Source: Clostridia bacterium
GTDB lineage: Bacteria > Bacillota > Clostridia > Christensenellales > Aristaeellaceae
Length of the DNA stretch: 64,000 nt
Assembly: GCA_017937655.1 (NCBI GenBank)
Contig: JAGBDE010000043.1
Location: 1-64,000, forward strand
Reading direction: 5' to 3'
The notes beneath the pieces were generated by a model. That model did not search any database, was not told where the DNA came from, and saw only the letters and a program-made list of their open reading frames with translations. The position numbers and the translations under genes are program-made. Position 1 is the stretch's first letter, and every line of letters begins with the position of its first letter. Of this stretch, positions 25,811 to 33,921 are shown piece after piece.

Positions 25811-25882
25811 CAGCTCCAAGGGGAATCGAACCCCTGATTTCGCCTTGAGAGGGCGACGTCTTAACCGCTTGACCATGGAGCC
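25811..25882 (-). tRNA. tRNA-Glu (anticodon CTC)
   Basis: On the minus strand: acceptor GGCTCCA/TGGAGCT, anticodon arm TCGCC-CTCTCAA-GGCGA giving CTC, T arm AGGGG-TTCGATT-CCCCT, and encoded CCA (25810-25808). It reads GAG. A second tRNA lies 6 bp upstream. Confidence 0.93.
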
Positions 25883-25888
25883 ATATGG

Positions 25889-25959
25889 CTGGGGAACTAG
25901 GATTCGAACCTAGACAATACGAGTCAGAGTCGTAGGTGCTGCCGTTACACAATTCCCCA
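25889..25959 (-). tRNA. tRNA-Gln (anticodon CTG)
   Basis: Minus strand acceptor TGGGGAA/TTCCCCA (starting with U as usual for tRNA-Gln), anticodon arm TACGA-CTCTGAC-TCGTA giving CTG, T arm CTAGG-TTCGAAT-CCTAG, discriminator G and encoded CCA. It reads CAG. Confidence 0.93.
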
Positions 25960-26057
25960 ATGCATTTGATGCAGGAGCTATTATATCCCAGAGGCAAAAA
26001 CTTGTCAAGCACTTTTTTTCAATCCGATAAAAAATTCTTCACATCCGCCCCACAAAA

Positions 26058-26139
26058 GGAAAAACCGGCTTTTATACCCAAGGCGGGCAAAAGCCGGTTT
26101 TCTTTTGCTTCTTTTCTTTTGACTCAAAAGAAAAGAAGA
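26058..26139. repeat. Modular hairpin repeat, partial (M1)
   Basis: Two elements of the modular family: an AAAACCGGCTTTT...AAAAGCCGGTTTT stem with inner CCC/GGG (26061-26101), a variant of the AACCAGCTT terminator, and the C/T-rich hairpin CTTCTTTTCTTTT-GACTC-AAAAGAAAAGAAG (26108-26138). It follows the stop codon of the synthase gene on the minus strand by 5 bp and probably ends that operon. Confidence 0.8.
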
Positions 26140-26143
26140 GAAG

Positions 26144-27538
26144 TTAATGACTCTTGTGGAACAGCAGACGCTCGTAGCGGTCGTGGTCGGACTGCATGAC
26201 CATGATTTCCAGCTCTTCGTCGCCCATGACGGTGTTGCGGCCGCCGGCGAACTGCTCGTCCACCTTGTCCTTGACGGCGGCAACCAGCGGATCCTTCTTG
26301 TCCACCACATGGTCGCCCTTGAGGCGGAAGTAGCTATTGATCCAGTGGGCGATGCCGGCCAGGCCGCTGTGGCTGTCCACGGCCACGGTGGCGGGGCGGT
26401 TGAGGATCTTGGAGGTGTTGAAGATGTTGTAGATCTCCTCGTTCTTGAGCATGCCGTCGGCGTGGATGCCGGCCCGGGTCACGTTGAAGTGACGGCCCAC
26501 GAAGGGCTGACGGGGGCTGATCTCAATGCCGATCTCCTGCTCCATGAACTCGGCAATCTCGGTGATGGCGGTCAGATCCATGCCGTCGGTGGTGCCGCGG
26601 AGGCTGGCGTACTCGATGGCCATGGCTTCCAGGGGGCAGTTGCCGGTGCGCTCGCCAATGCCCAGCAGCGAGCAGTTGATGCTGGCGCAGCCGTAGAGCC
26701 AGGCGGCGCCGGCGTTGGCCACCACCTTGTAGAAGTCGTTGTGGCCGTGCCATTCCAGCTGAGCGGAGGGCACCTGGGCGTAGTGGTTCAGGCCGTAGAT
26801 GATGCCGGGAACGCTGCGGGGCAGGGCTGCGCCGGGGTAGTTGACGCCGTAGCCCATGGTATCGCAGGCGCGGATCTTGATGGGAATGCCGGTTTCCAGG
26901 CTCAGGTCACGGAGCCGCTCCGCAAAGGGCAGCACGAAGCCGTAGAAGTCGGCCCGGGTGATGTCCTCAAAATGGCAGCGGGGGATGATGTCCTTGGCCA
27001 GAGCCGCCTTCACGATGCCCAGGTACTTGTCCAGGGCCTCGGCGCGGGTCAGGTGCATCTTCTTGAAGATGTGGTAGTCGCTGCAGGAAACCAGAATGCC
27101 GGTCTCCTTCACGCCGGACGCCTTGACCAGCTCAAAGTCCTTCTCGTTGGCCCGGATCCAGGTGGTGATCTGAGGGAACTCCAGGCCCAGGTCCTGGCAC
27201 ATTTCCAGGGCTTCCCGGTCCTTGGGGGTGTAGAGGAAAAACTCGCTCTGCCGCACCAGTCCCTTGGGGCCGCCCAGCCGGGACTCCAGCTTGAACAAAT
27301 GGGCGATCTGCTTGGGCGTAAAGGGGCTGACACTCTGCTGGCCGTCGCGGAAGGTGGTGTCCGTCATCCAGATTTCTTCCGGCATGTTGATGGGCACCAC
27401 GCGGTTGTTGAAGGCAACCTTCGGGATGGACTCGTAGTCAAACAATTCCCGGTACAGGTTGGGCTCTTCCACATCCTGCAGTTCGTACTTGTACTTGGCC
27501 TGCATGAGCAGGTTAAACTTTTTGCTGAATTCGAGCAT
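26144..27538 (-). CDS. Isopropylmalate/homocitrate synthase-family enzyme, possibly Re-citrate synthase
   Basis: A 464-residue DRE-TIM metallolyase. MTDTTFRDGQQS gives the catalytic Arg-Asp pair; EWHGHNDFYKVVANA the metal-binding His residues; LLGIGERTGNCPLEAM the conserved Glu/Gly loop. The C-terminal 90 residues are short and lack the leucine-binding regulatory domain of LeuA. A 50-residue N-terminal extension precedes the barrel. It overlaps the end of an aminotransferase gene (TAATG), with no leucine genes near. This suggests (Re)-citrate or homocitrate synthase feeding a 2-oxo acid to the aminotransferase, for example 2-oxoglutarate synthesis; specificity is inference. Confidence 0.72.
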   Translation of the reverse strand: MLEFSKKFNLLMQAKYKYELQDVEEPNLYRELFDYESIPKVAFNNRVVPINMPEEIWMTDTTFRDGQQSVSPFTPKQIAHLFKLESRLGGPKGLVRQSEFFLYTPKDREALEMCQDLGLEFPQITTWIRANEKDFELVKASGVKETGILVSCSDYHIFKKMHLTRAEALDKYLGIVKAALAKDIIPRCHFEDITRADFYGFVLPFAERLRDLSLETGIPIKIRACDTMGYGVNYPGAALPRSVPGIIYGLNHYAQVPSAQLEWHGHNDFYKVVANAGAAWLYGCASINCSLLGIGERTGNCPLEAMAIEYASLRGTTDGMDLTAITEIAEFMEQEIGIEISPRQPFVGRHFNVTRAGIHADGMLKNEEIYNIFNTSKILNRPATVAVDSHSGLAGIAHWINSYFRLKGDHVVDKKDPLVAAVKDKVDEQFAGGRNTVMGDEELEIMVMQSDHDRYERLLFHKSH

Positions 27539-28737
27539 TACTTCAACTCCTTTACAAAATTGGCGATGCGGGTCATGCCCTCAATCACATTTTCCATGCT
27601 GGTGGCGTAGCTCAGGCGGCAGAAGCCCTCGGCCATGAAGGCGCTGCCGGGCACGGCGGCCACGTGGGCGTTTTCCAGAAGCAGCATGGCAAAATCGTCG
27701 CTGTTGTTGATGACCTTGTCCCCAAACTTCTTGCCGAACAGCTCCGTGATGTTCATCATCACGTAGAAAGCGCCGTGGGGCATGTTGCAGCCCAGGCCGG
27801 GGGTGGAGTTCAGCATGCTGACCATCTTGTCCCGGCGCTTCTGGAAGTTGTAGCGCATTTCCTCCACGCAGTCCTGGGGCATGGTCAGGGCCACGGCGGC
27901 GGCGTGCTGGGCGGGGGTGGAGGCGTTACTGGTGGCCTGGCTCTGGTAGGTGGTCATGGCCTTGATCACGTCCTTGGGGCCTGCGGCGTAGCCGATGCGG
28001 AAGCCGGTCATGGCGTAGGACTTGCTGACGCCGTTGATGAGGATGGTCCGCTTTTTGATCTCAGCGCCCAGGGAGGCGATGCTGACGTGCTTGCGGCCGT
28101 CGTAGACCAGCTTGTCGTAGATCTCGTCGGCGATGATGAAGAAATCGTGCTTGATGGCCATCTTGGCCAGCTTTTCCAGCTGCTGCCGGTTCCAGATGCA
28201 GCCGTTGGGGTTGGAGGGATTGTTCAGCACGAAGGCCTTGGTGCGGGGGGTGACCAGCTTTTCCAGGTCTTCCATATCCGGCAGGAAACCCTGGGTTTCC
28301 GGGCAGTAGAGGAACACGGGGGTGCCGCCTGCCATGCGCACCATTTCCGGGTAGCTGACCCAGCAGGGATTGTCGATGATCACCTCATCGCCCGGGTCAA
28401 GCAAGGTCTGGAACACGTTGTACAGGGAATGCTTGGCGCCGCTGGAAACGCAGATTTCCTCAGGGGTGTACTTCAGGTTATAGTCCTGCTTCAGCCGATA
28501 GATAATGGCGTCCTTCAGTTCCTTGGTGCCGCTGGTGGGGGCATAGCGGGTCAGGTTCTTTTCCATAGCCTCCCGCATGGCGTCCTTGACGATGTCCGGG
28601 GTGTTGAAATCCGGCTCGCCTGCAGCAAAGCTGACAACGCTGACGCCTTCCGCCATGAGAGCCTTGGCCCTGGCGTCCATGGCCAGAGTGGCAGAAGGGG
28701 CAATTTTACGGGCTTTTTCGGAAATGGTCAGTGGCAT
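27538..28737 (-). CDS. Class I PLP aminotransferase (aspartate aminotransferase type)
   Basis: A 399-residue fold-type I aminotransferase. SFAAGEPDFNTPD near residue 40, NPSNPNG for the cofactor Asn, ADEIYDKLVYD, and the PLP lysine in INGVSKSYAMTGFRIGY. Start 28737 is fixed by GGGAGG; a longer frame lacks one. The gene is translationally coupled by a 1-bp overlap to the citrate/isopropylmalate synthase-family gene, so transamination of an acid from that pathway (aspartate/oxaloacetate or glutamate) is likely. AspB-like enzymes share these motifs with alanine and aromatic aminotransferases. Confidence 0.87.
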   Translation of the reverse strand: MPLTISEKARKIAPSATLAMDARAKALMAEGVSVVSFAAGEPDFNTPDIVKDAMREAMEKNLTRYAPTSGTKELKDAIIYRLKQDYNLKYTPEEICVSSGAKHSLYNVFQTLLDPGDEVIIDNPCWVSYPEMVRMAGGTPVFLYCPETQGFLPDMEDLEKLVTPRTKAFVLNNPSNPNGCIWNRQQLEKLAKMAIKHDFFIIADEIYDKLVYDGRKHVSIASLGAEIKKRTILINGVSKSYAMTGFRIGYAAGPKDVIKAMTTYQSQATSNASTPAQHAAAVALTMPQDCVEEMRYNFQKRRDKMVSMLNSTPGLGCNMPHGAFYVMMNITELFGKKFGDKVINNSDDFAMLLLENAHVAAVPGSAFMAEGFCRLSYATSMENVIEGMTRIANFVKELK

Positions 28738-28770
28738 AAGAAGTTCCTCCCTGAAATATGCTATGCCGCA

Positions 28771-28790
28771 AAAATGCAAGTTTGCATTTT
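28771..28790. promoter_or_regulatory. Perfect palindrome in the divergent aspB/CDF region
   Basis: AAAATGCAA-GT-TTGCATTTT, 9-bp arms, lies 34 bp before the aminotransferase ATG. In the same 300-bp gene-free stretch, half-sites TTGCATTTTT (near 28,919) and ATTTGCAAAAAT (near 28,940) occur upstream of the CDF gene. A shared repressor site is plausible. The rest of the stretch holds weak promoter elements (TATACT near 28,853 on the minus strand) and nothing else I recognise. Confidence 0.45.
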
Positions 28791-29044
28791 CAATCCTGCG
28801 TTTTTTCCGCGCCGCAGAGGCCAATGCCTCCCGGGGTGCGGATTACTGGGAGTATAGCACATCCGCCCGGCGGCCGTAAAGAAAACTACGGTATTCTTGC
28901 TGTATTTATTCCAGAAAATTGCATTTTTACAAAACGAAATTTGCAAAAATCTGCTGTTCCCTTTTTCTTCCACGGATGATACAATACCTTGTACGGCCTT
29001 GACCGGCCCGTTTCTCTCAACCTATCTGGAAGGAAATGATATCC

Positions 29045-30208
29045 ATGACCCAATGGCTGATCCGGCTGTTTGTGAAAAACCCCGATAACACCCAGGACAA
29101 CGCGGTCCGGGCTGCCTATGCCAGCCTGGGCGCAGGCGTGGGCATCCTGGTGAATCTGCTTTTGGCCGCAGGAAAGTTCCTGATGGGCCTGATCAGCAAA
29201 TCCCTGGCCATCACCGCCGACGCCGCCAACAACCTGAGCGACGCAGCCGGCAGCATCGTGGCGCTGGTCTCCACCCGGGCCGCCCAGCGCCCCGTGGACG
29301 AGGAACACCCCTTCGGGCACGGCCGCATGGAATACCTGGGCTCCCTGGGAGTGGGGCTGCTCATCATCCTGATGGCCTTCAGCCTGCTGAAAGAGGGCAT
29401 CCAGGGCATCCTGAATCCCCAGGAGCTGTCCGTCAGCCCCTGGGTGATCGCCACGCTGGTTTTGTCCATCCTGGCCAAGCTGTGGCTGCATCTGTTTTAC
29501 AAAAAAATCGGCAAGACCATTTCCAGCGGCACCATGGAAGCCGCTTCCAAGGACAGCCTCAGCGACGTGCTGTCCACCGGCGCGGTGCTGATCTCCACCA
29601 TCGTGGGCGCGCTGACCGGCCTGAAAATTGACGGCTGGATGGGCGTGATCGTGGCCCTGATCGTGCTCAAGGCGGGCTACGAGGTCTGCAAGGACACCAT
29701 CGACCAGCTGCTGGGCGGCAAGCCCGACCCGGAAAAGTCCGCCCAGCTGCAGGAGCTGCTCATGGAATACGACGGCGTCCTGGGCGTTCACGACCTGATC
29801 ATCCACGACTACGGCCCCGGCCGCTGCTTCGCCTCCGTCCACGCGGAGGTCAGCGACCAGTGCGATATCGTGGCCATCCACGAGGTCATCGACCAGGCGG
29901 AGCGGGAAATCGGCCAGAAGATGCGCATGCCCATCTGCATCCACATGGATCCCATTGCCACCGGGGACGAGAACGTCGCCCGGGTGCGCCAGCAGATGAT
30001 TGCTTTTCTTACCCAGTACGACCCCTGCCTGAGCCTGCACGATTTCCGCATGGTGATGGGCCAGGAGCAGATCAACCTGATTTTTGACGTGGTGCTGCCC
30101 GCCAGCTACAAAGCCAAAGAGGAACTCCACAGCGCCCTCACCGCCCACGCCCTGAGCCTGGATCCCCGCTACCGGCTGGTGATCCAGTACGATACGGACT
30201 TCACCTGA
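29045..30208 (+). CDS. Cation diffusion facilitator (CDF) metal exporter
   Basis: A 387-residue CDF transporter. Six membrane helices in residues 20-220 include DAANNLSDA (metal-site Asp residues on helix 2), HPFGHGRMEYLG, and EAASKDSLSDVL on helix 5; a cytoplasmic ferredoxin-like domain follows, with a longer C-terminal part than FieF. It exports Zn2+, Mn2+ or Fe2+. The start at 29045 is preferred because GGAAGGA is 10-11 nt upstream; the ATG nine bases earlier is too close to it. The ion cannot be told with confidence. Confidence 0.87.
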   Translation: MTQWLIRLFVKNPDNTQDNAVRAAYASLGAGVGILVNLLLAAGKFLMGLISKSLAITADAANNLSDAAGSIVALVSTRAAQRPVDEEHPFGHGRMEYLGSLGVGLLIILMAFSLLKEGIQGILNPQELSVSPWVIATLVLSILAKLWLHLFYKKIGKTISSGTMEAASKDSLSDVLSTGAVLISTIVGALTGLKIDGWMGVIVALIVLKAGYEVCKDTIDQLLGGKPDPEKSAQLQELLMEYDGVLGVHDLIIHDYGPGRCFASVHAEVSDQCDIVAIHEVIDQAEREIGQKMRMPICIHMDPIATGDENVARVRQQMIAFLTQYDPCLSLHDFRMVMGQEQINLIFDVVLPASYKAKEELHSALTAHALSLDPRYRLVIQYDTDFT

Positions 30209-30239
30209 TTTTTCCACCCCCGTTGGGGGAATGTTTTTC

Positions 30240-30288
30240 CCTCCCGCTGCGTTTACTGTATGTAGTAAACATAGCGGGAGGTTTTTTT
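30240..30288 (+). terminator. Terminator whose right arm holds the next gene's ribosome site
   Basis: CCTCCCGCT(G)CGTTTACT-GTATGT-AGTAAAC(A)TAGCGGGAGG followed by TTTTTTT. It ends the CDF transcript. The GGGAGG of the right arm is also the only ribosome binding site for the LCP gene, whose ATG comes right after the T-run. Confidence 0.85.
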
Positions 30289-30289
30289 G

Positions 30290-31174
30290 ATGACTGTTTC
30301 CGGCCACGGCTCTGGCCTTCGCAAAGGGGCGATGTTCCTTGCCCTGTTTCTTCTCCTGTTCACCTTTCTGCCCCCGGCCCATGCGGCGGACAAAAACGGC
30401 CCGGTCAACATCCTGCTCATTGGGGTGGACAGCCGGGATTTGGACAAACCCGCCCGCAGCGACACCATGCTGCTGCTCCGCATCCTGCCGGACAGCGGCC
30501 AGGTGAAGGCCCTGTCCTTCATGCGGGATCTGTACTTGCCCATTCCCGGCTGCGGCAAGACCCGGCTCAACGCGGCCTACTATTTTGGCGGCGAGGAGCT
30601 GCTGAAAACCGCCATCCGGAACAACTTCGGCATCGAGATCGACCACACGGTCACCGTCAGCTTCCAGCTCCTGGCCCAGGTCATCGACCTGATGGGCGGC
30701 GTCAGCATTGATATCCAGCCCAACGAACTCAAGCCCCTCAACGATCTGCTCTCCTCCTACAACGTCCAGTCCGGCCTGCCCTGGGATCAGGACTTGGTGG
30801 CCCAGTCCGGCTTGCAGCTGCTCACCGGCACCCAGGCCCTCAGCTACAGCCGCATCCGCTCCATCGACAGCGACTTCCAGCGGGTGGGCCGCCAGCAGAC
30901 CGTGATCCGGGCCATGCTGGAACGGCTCCAGGACATGAATTTCCTCACCCTGGCGCGGATCGCCTACCGGTGCATCAGCCAGGTGGAGACGGACATGGGC
31001 CTTCGCGACATCAACGCCCTGCTGCCCCTGGCCTCCCGGGACGACGTGACCATCCAGACCGCCCGCGTCCCCTTCGACGGCATGTACAAAAACGACACCA
31101 TCGACGGCATGCAGGTTCTGGTGCCCGACCTCAAGCGGAACAAAGAGGCAGCATGGGCGTTTCTGGAAGAGTGA
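30290..31174 (+). CDS. LytR-CpsA-Psr (LCP) family protein
   Basis: A 294-residue exported protein. The basic start MTVSGHGSGLRKG and hydrophobic run MFLALFLLLFTFLPPAHA form a signal anchor. The LCP domain follows: ILLIGVDSRD, RSDTMLLLRILP, FMRDLYLPIPG, RLNAAYYFGG (conserved Arg/Asp). LCP enzymes attach teichoic acids or capsular polymers to peptidoglycan. ATG 30290 follows GGGAGG by 9 nt; this site is buried in the terminator of the preceding gene, so translation depends on opening that hairpin. An alternative start at MFLALF would lose the basic n-region. Confidence 0.88.
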   Translation: MTVSGHGSGLRKGAMFLALFLLLFTFLPPAHAADKNGPVNILLIGVDSRDLDKPARSDTMLLLRILPDSGQVKALSFMRDLYLPIPGCGKTRLNAAYYFGGEELLKTAIRNNFGIEIDHTVTVSFQLLAQVIDLMGGVSIDIQPNELKPLNDLLSSYNVQSGLPWDQDLVAQSGLQLLTGTQALSYSRIRSIDSDFQRVGRQQTVIRAMLERLQDMNFLTLARIAYRCISQVETDMGLRDINALLPLASRDDVTIQTARVPFDGMYKNDTIDGMQVLVPDLKRNKEAAWAFLEE

Positions 31175-31175
31175 T

Positions 31176-31336
31176 CGGGTTTGGGGGGCTACGCGCCCCT
31201 GAAACCCGAGGCAGGGGGGACGGAGGGAAGCGTGTGTCCGGTGGACACAACGCCGAAGGCGTTAGCGACCCGCAGTCGACAACCGAAGCAAGCGCAGGCT
31301 ACGGAAGTAGACTGCGCGCCGACTGAGGTTGCGGGC
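31176..31336. repeat. REP-like structured repeat, copy R2
   Basis: Second full copy of the unit at 13,809-13,957. Shared blocks align without gaps for long runs. Hairpins here are GTGTCC-GGT-GGACAC, AACGCC-GAA-GGCGTT and GCGCAG..CTAC/GTAG..CTGCGC, all different in sequence from R1 but still paired. It follows the LCP stop codon immediately. Confidence 0.82.
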
Positions 31337-31370
31337 CATGATCCCCCCTGCACCCCTCACAAATAACATA

Positions 31371-31603
31371 AAACCAGCTTTCCTTACCCAACCTGGGTAG
31401 AAGCTGGTCTTCTTTTGTCGCTTTTGCTGGAGAACCCCATGGAGGTTGGACACAAATGGGAGTTCACGCCCCAGCAGCCGTCCAGTATAAAGCGGTTTTC
31501 TTTTGCTTCTTTTCTTTTGACACAAAAGAAAAGAAGAGAGGTTTTTCTTTTGGTCCTTTTCTTTTTGACACAAAAAGAAAAGGACGGACCGAAGTCCGTC
31601 CTG
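31371..31603. repeat. Modular hairpin repeat, complete (M2)
   Basis: In order: ACCAGCTT...GGGTAGAAGCTGGT terminator (31373-31408), the central segment with TTGGAC/GTCC and AGTTCACGCCCC (31443-31482), and two C/T-rich hairpins in a row, CTTCTTTTCTTTT-GACAC-AAAAGAAAAGAAG (31506-31536) and TCCTTTTCTTTTT-GACAC-AAAAAGAAAAGGA (31554-31584), plus a last stem AGGACGGA/TCCGTCCT. Together with R2 it fills the gene-free interval between the LCP and BMP genes. Confidence 0.82.
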
Positions 31604-31617
31604 TAAGGGAATCAAGA

Positions 31618-32820
31618 TTACTTGATGTTGCCCAGTTCCTCAACGGTCACGTTGGTCACAGCGGGCATGGCGGTGATGTCGTTGGAGACGACGATCTTGC
31701 CTTCGAACAGATCCTTCACCAGGGCAGCGTAATCGTCAGCGGTGAACTTGCCATCCACGAACTGGGTGCTGCCAGCGATCTGCACGTAGTTCAGGGAAGC
31801 GTCATCGCCGGAGACCAGACCCAGGGTCTCGATCTTGCCAGCGTAGTTGGCCCAGTTGCCGTTGATGACAACGTCGGTCAGGGTGTCGATGGTGGCGGGG
31901 GCCAGACCCTTCATAGCGGAGGTGACGGTCAGGTCAGCCCACTTAGCGGTCTCGTCCTCGGAAGCGCCTTCACCGGCAGCGTAAGCGGTGATGACGGCAG
32001 CCTGGTCAACGTCAACGCCGATAACCTTGGCGCCTTCCACCTTCTTGGCAGCGTCAACAGCGGAGGTGTAGATGCCGCCGCCGCAGGCGAAGACCACTTC
32101 GGTGCCGTTCTGGTACCAGTTGTCCATGTAAGCGGTGATGTCAGCATCGCCGAAGAACTGGTTGCCGTACACGTACTTCATTTCCACAGTGATGCCCAGC
32201 TCAGCAGCGGCAGCGTCAGCGCCCTGCACGAAGCCGTAGCCATAGCGCATAACAGCGGGAACAGCCATGCCGCCCAGGAAGCCCAGCTTGGTGTAGCCCA
32301 GCTTCACAGCAGCGTAACCGGCCATGTAGCCGCACAGTTCTTCCTGATAGATGGCGCAGTACACGTTGTCCATGTACACGTAATCGGTCAGGTTCCAGTT
32401 GTCGGGGTTGTAGTCATAGCTTTCGCCCTTCAGCGGAACGCCGCCTTCCAGCAGGTCGCCCTTGGCAACGTCCAGAACGATGAACTTCACTTCGGGATAT
32501 TCGCCGGAGATTTCAGCGATGGTGCCGCCGAAAGCGTAACCGGGCATCACGATGACGTTGAAGCCGTCAGCGATGGCCAGCTCAACCTTGGCAACGCGGC
32601 CAGCGGTATCGTTGGTGTCGGGCTTGAAGTACTGATATTCCACGTTGTTTTCGGTGCAGAACTTCACAACAGCTTCCCAGGTAGTCTGGTTGAAGGACTG
32701 GTCGGTGATATCGCCGTAGTCGGTGATCATAGCGACTTTGTAGGTTTCTTCAGCAGAAGCGAAAGAAACAACAGACAGAGCCATCATCAGAGCAAGCACG
32801 AGAGCAAGCAGCTTTTTCAT
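31618..32820 (-). CDS. BMP-family ABC transporter substrate-binding protein
   Basis: A 400-residue exported protein: signal peptide MKKLLALVLALMMALSVVSF ending ASA, then a PnrA/BMP-type periplasmic-binding fold (KVAMITDYGDITDQSFNQTTWEA; FNVIVMPGYAFGGTIAEI; VVFACGGGIYTSA; KVIGVDVDQA). This family binds purine nucleosides or related ligands for an ABC importer. No lipobox Cys is present, unusual for a Gram-positive binding protein, so it may be secreted freely or held by other means. No permease or ATPase gene is adjacent. A strong promoter and AAAGGAGGAAAC site suggest high expression. Confidence 0.85.
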   Translation of the reverse strand: MKKLLALVLALMMALSVVSFASAEETYKVAMITDYGDITDQSFNQTTWEAVVKFCTENNVEYQYFKPDTNDTAGRVAKVELAIADGFNVIVMPGYAFGGTIAEISGEYPEVKFIVLDVAKGDLLEGGVPLKGESYDYNPDNWNLTDYVYMDNVYCAIYQEELCGYMAGYAAVKLGYTKLGFLGGMAVPAVMRYGYGFVQGADAAAAELGITVEMKYVYGNQFFGDADITAYMDNWYQNGTEVVFACGGGIYTSAVDAAKKVEGAKVIGVDVDQAAVITAYAAGEGASEDETAKWADLTVTSAMKGLAPATIDTLTDVVINGNWANYAGKIETLGLVSGDDASLNYVQIAGSTQFVDGKFTADDYAALVKDLFEGKIVVSNDITAMPAVTNVTVEELGNIK

Positions 32821-32874
32821 GGGGATGTTTCCTCCTTTATTTTGTCCCTTGATAGCAAGGAATCTTGTACAGAC

Positions 32875-32903
32875 AGTATAGCATCACCCAGCGGCTTTTT
32901 CAA
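32875..32903 (-). promoter_or_regulatory. Strong promoter of the BMP gene
   Basis: TTGAAA (32903-32898), 17 bp, TATACT (32880-32875) on the minus strand, 54 bp before the ATG. Confidence 0.75.
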
Positions 32904-33026
32904 GGGATTTGGACAGTTTCCAATTGTATACAAGTTTATGGTTGTTGGGGAGATTTGGGGGATGAATTTGGCTGGGCGATGCAATGCATGGAGAAACAAC
33001 AGAAAACGATTTATGGAGTTGCTGAG

Positions 33027-33833
33027 GGTTCGGCGTGCGCCTGGTTTGCCCAGAAGGGGTGGGAGGATGGATGCTTCGTTTTTTGGTGCGCTGGGATTTG
33101 GGGTGGCGATAAGTGCAGTTTTTTACGAGGAAAGACTTCTTCTTTTTCTTTAGGGAAAAAGAAGCAAAAACCAGAGCGACACGCTCGTTCCAGCAAATCC
33201 CGTGAATCGCCACATTTTCGGAGCGGCCGCGCACGATCTCGTGATGTTGGCTGTTTTGGGGACGGGTCTCGGCCGGCGTGCGCTTTCCCGCTCCGGAAGG
33301 GTGAACGAAGTGAACCGAGGTGCGAGGACAGCCCGAAGGGCTCCACAGCACCGAAGTCCAAACCCGGCCAAAGGACGGGTTTGGGCCGCAAAAAATGGGC
33401 TTCGGGATTTGCCTGCACTCCGCTACGTCGCCGGTCTGCGCTTGCCGGGGCTTGGCTGCGGGGAAGGGATGATTGTCACGCGACTGCGGAAATCAGCTGC
33501 ATACCACCGGGACAGGCTGAAAGTTGTCCGTGCGGTGGCTACTGCCAACCCCGTGGTCGCCGTCTACTGGAACTATTATTATAGTTACTTTCTGCTGCGG
33601 AAACGCGCACCGATGGAAGGACGGCCCAAGCCCCGGGGATGGGCGGTGTCCACTCCCGCCGAGGTCGGGGGACGGGGGGCCCGCAGGCCCCCAGCGCGGG
33701 AAGGGGGTTAGGGGTTCCCAGGGGTAGAGGGGGACCGGTGCGGGGTCCCCCATATCCCTGGGCCATAGCGGAGCGGGCCGCTCCGCTGGCCAGCAACGGT
33801 AAACATAAAGTGCCCCGGAAAACATAAACAAGC
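33027..33833 (+). repeat. Large repeat, copy A (about 800 bp)
   Basis: A unit of about 800 bp that recurs inverted at 52,126-52,946. It starts with GTTTTTTGGTGCGCTGGGATTTG and a C/T-rich hairpin (CTTCTTTTTCTTTAGGG/AAAAAGAAGC). It contains the block TCTACTGGAACTATTATTAT, long perfect stems (GGGGGCC-CGCA-GGCCCCC; CCCAGGG..GGGGGACC-GGTGC-GGGGTCCCCC..CCCTGGG; AGCGGAGCG-GGC-CGCTCCGCT) and ends in GGAAAACATAAAC. Copy A has an extra palindrome-rich block at about 33,293-33,400. No transposase or terminal inverted repeats are seen. A frame open in both copies runs through 33,240-33,690 here, without a ribosome site. Confidence 0.85.
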
Positions 33834-33921
33834 TCAACCTGTTCCGCGTTGCGCCCGCAACTTTCCCAACACCCAAATACCCACATGAAAGCCCAAGCAA
33901 CTCTATCACTCCCCCCATCCC

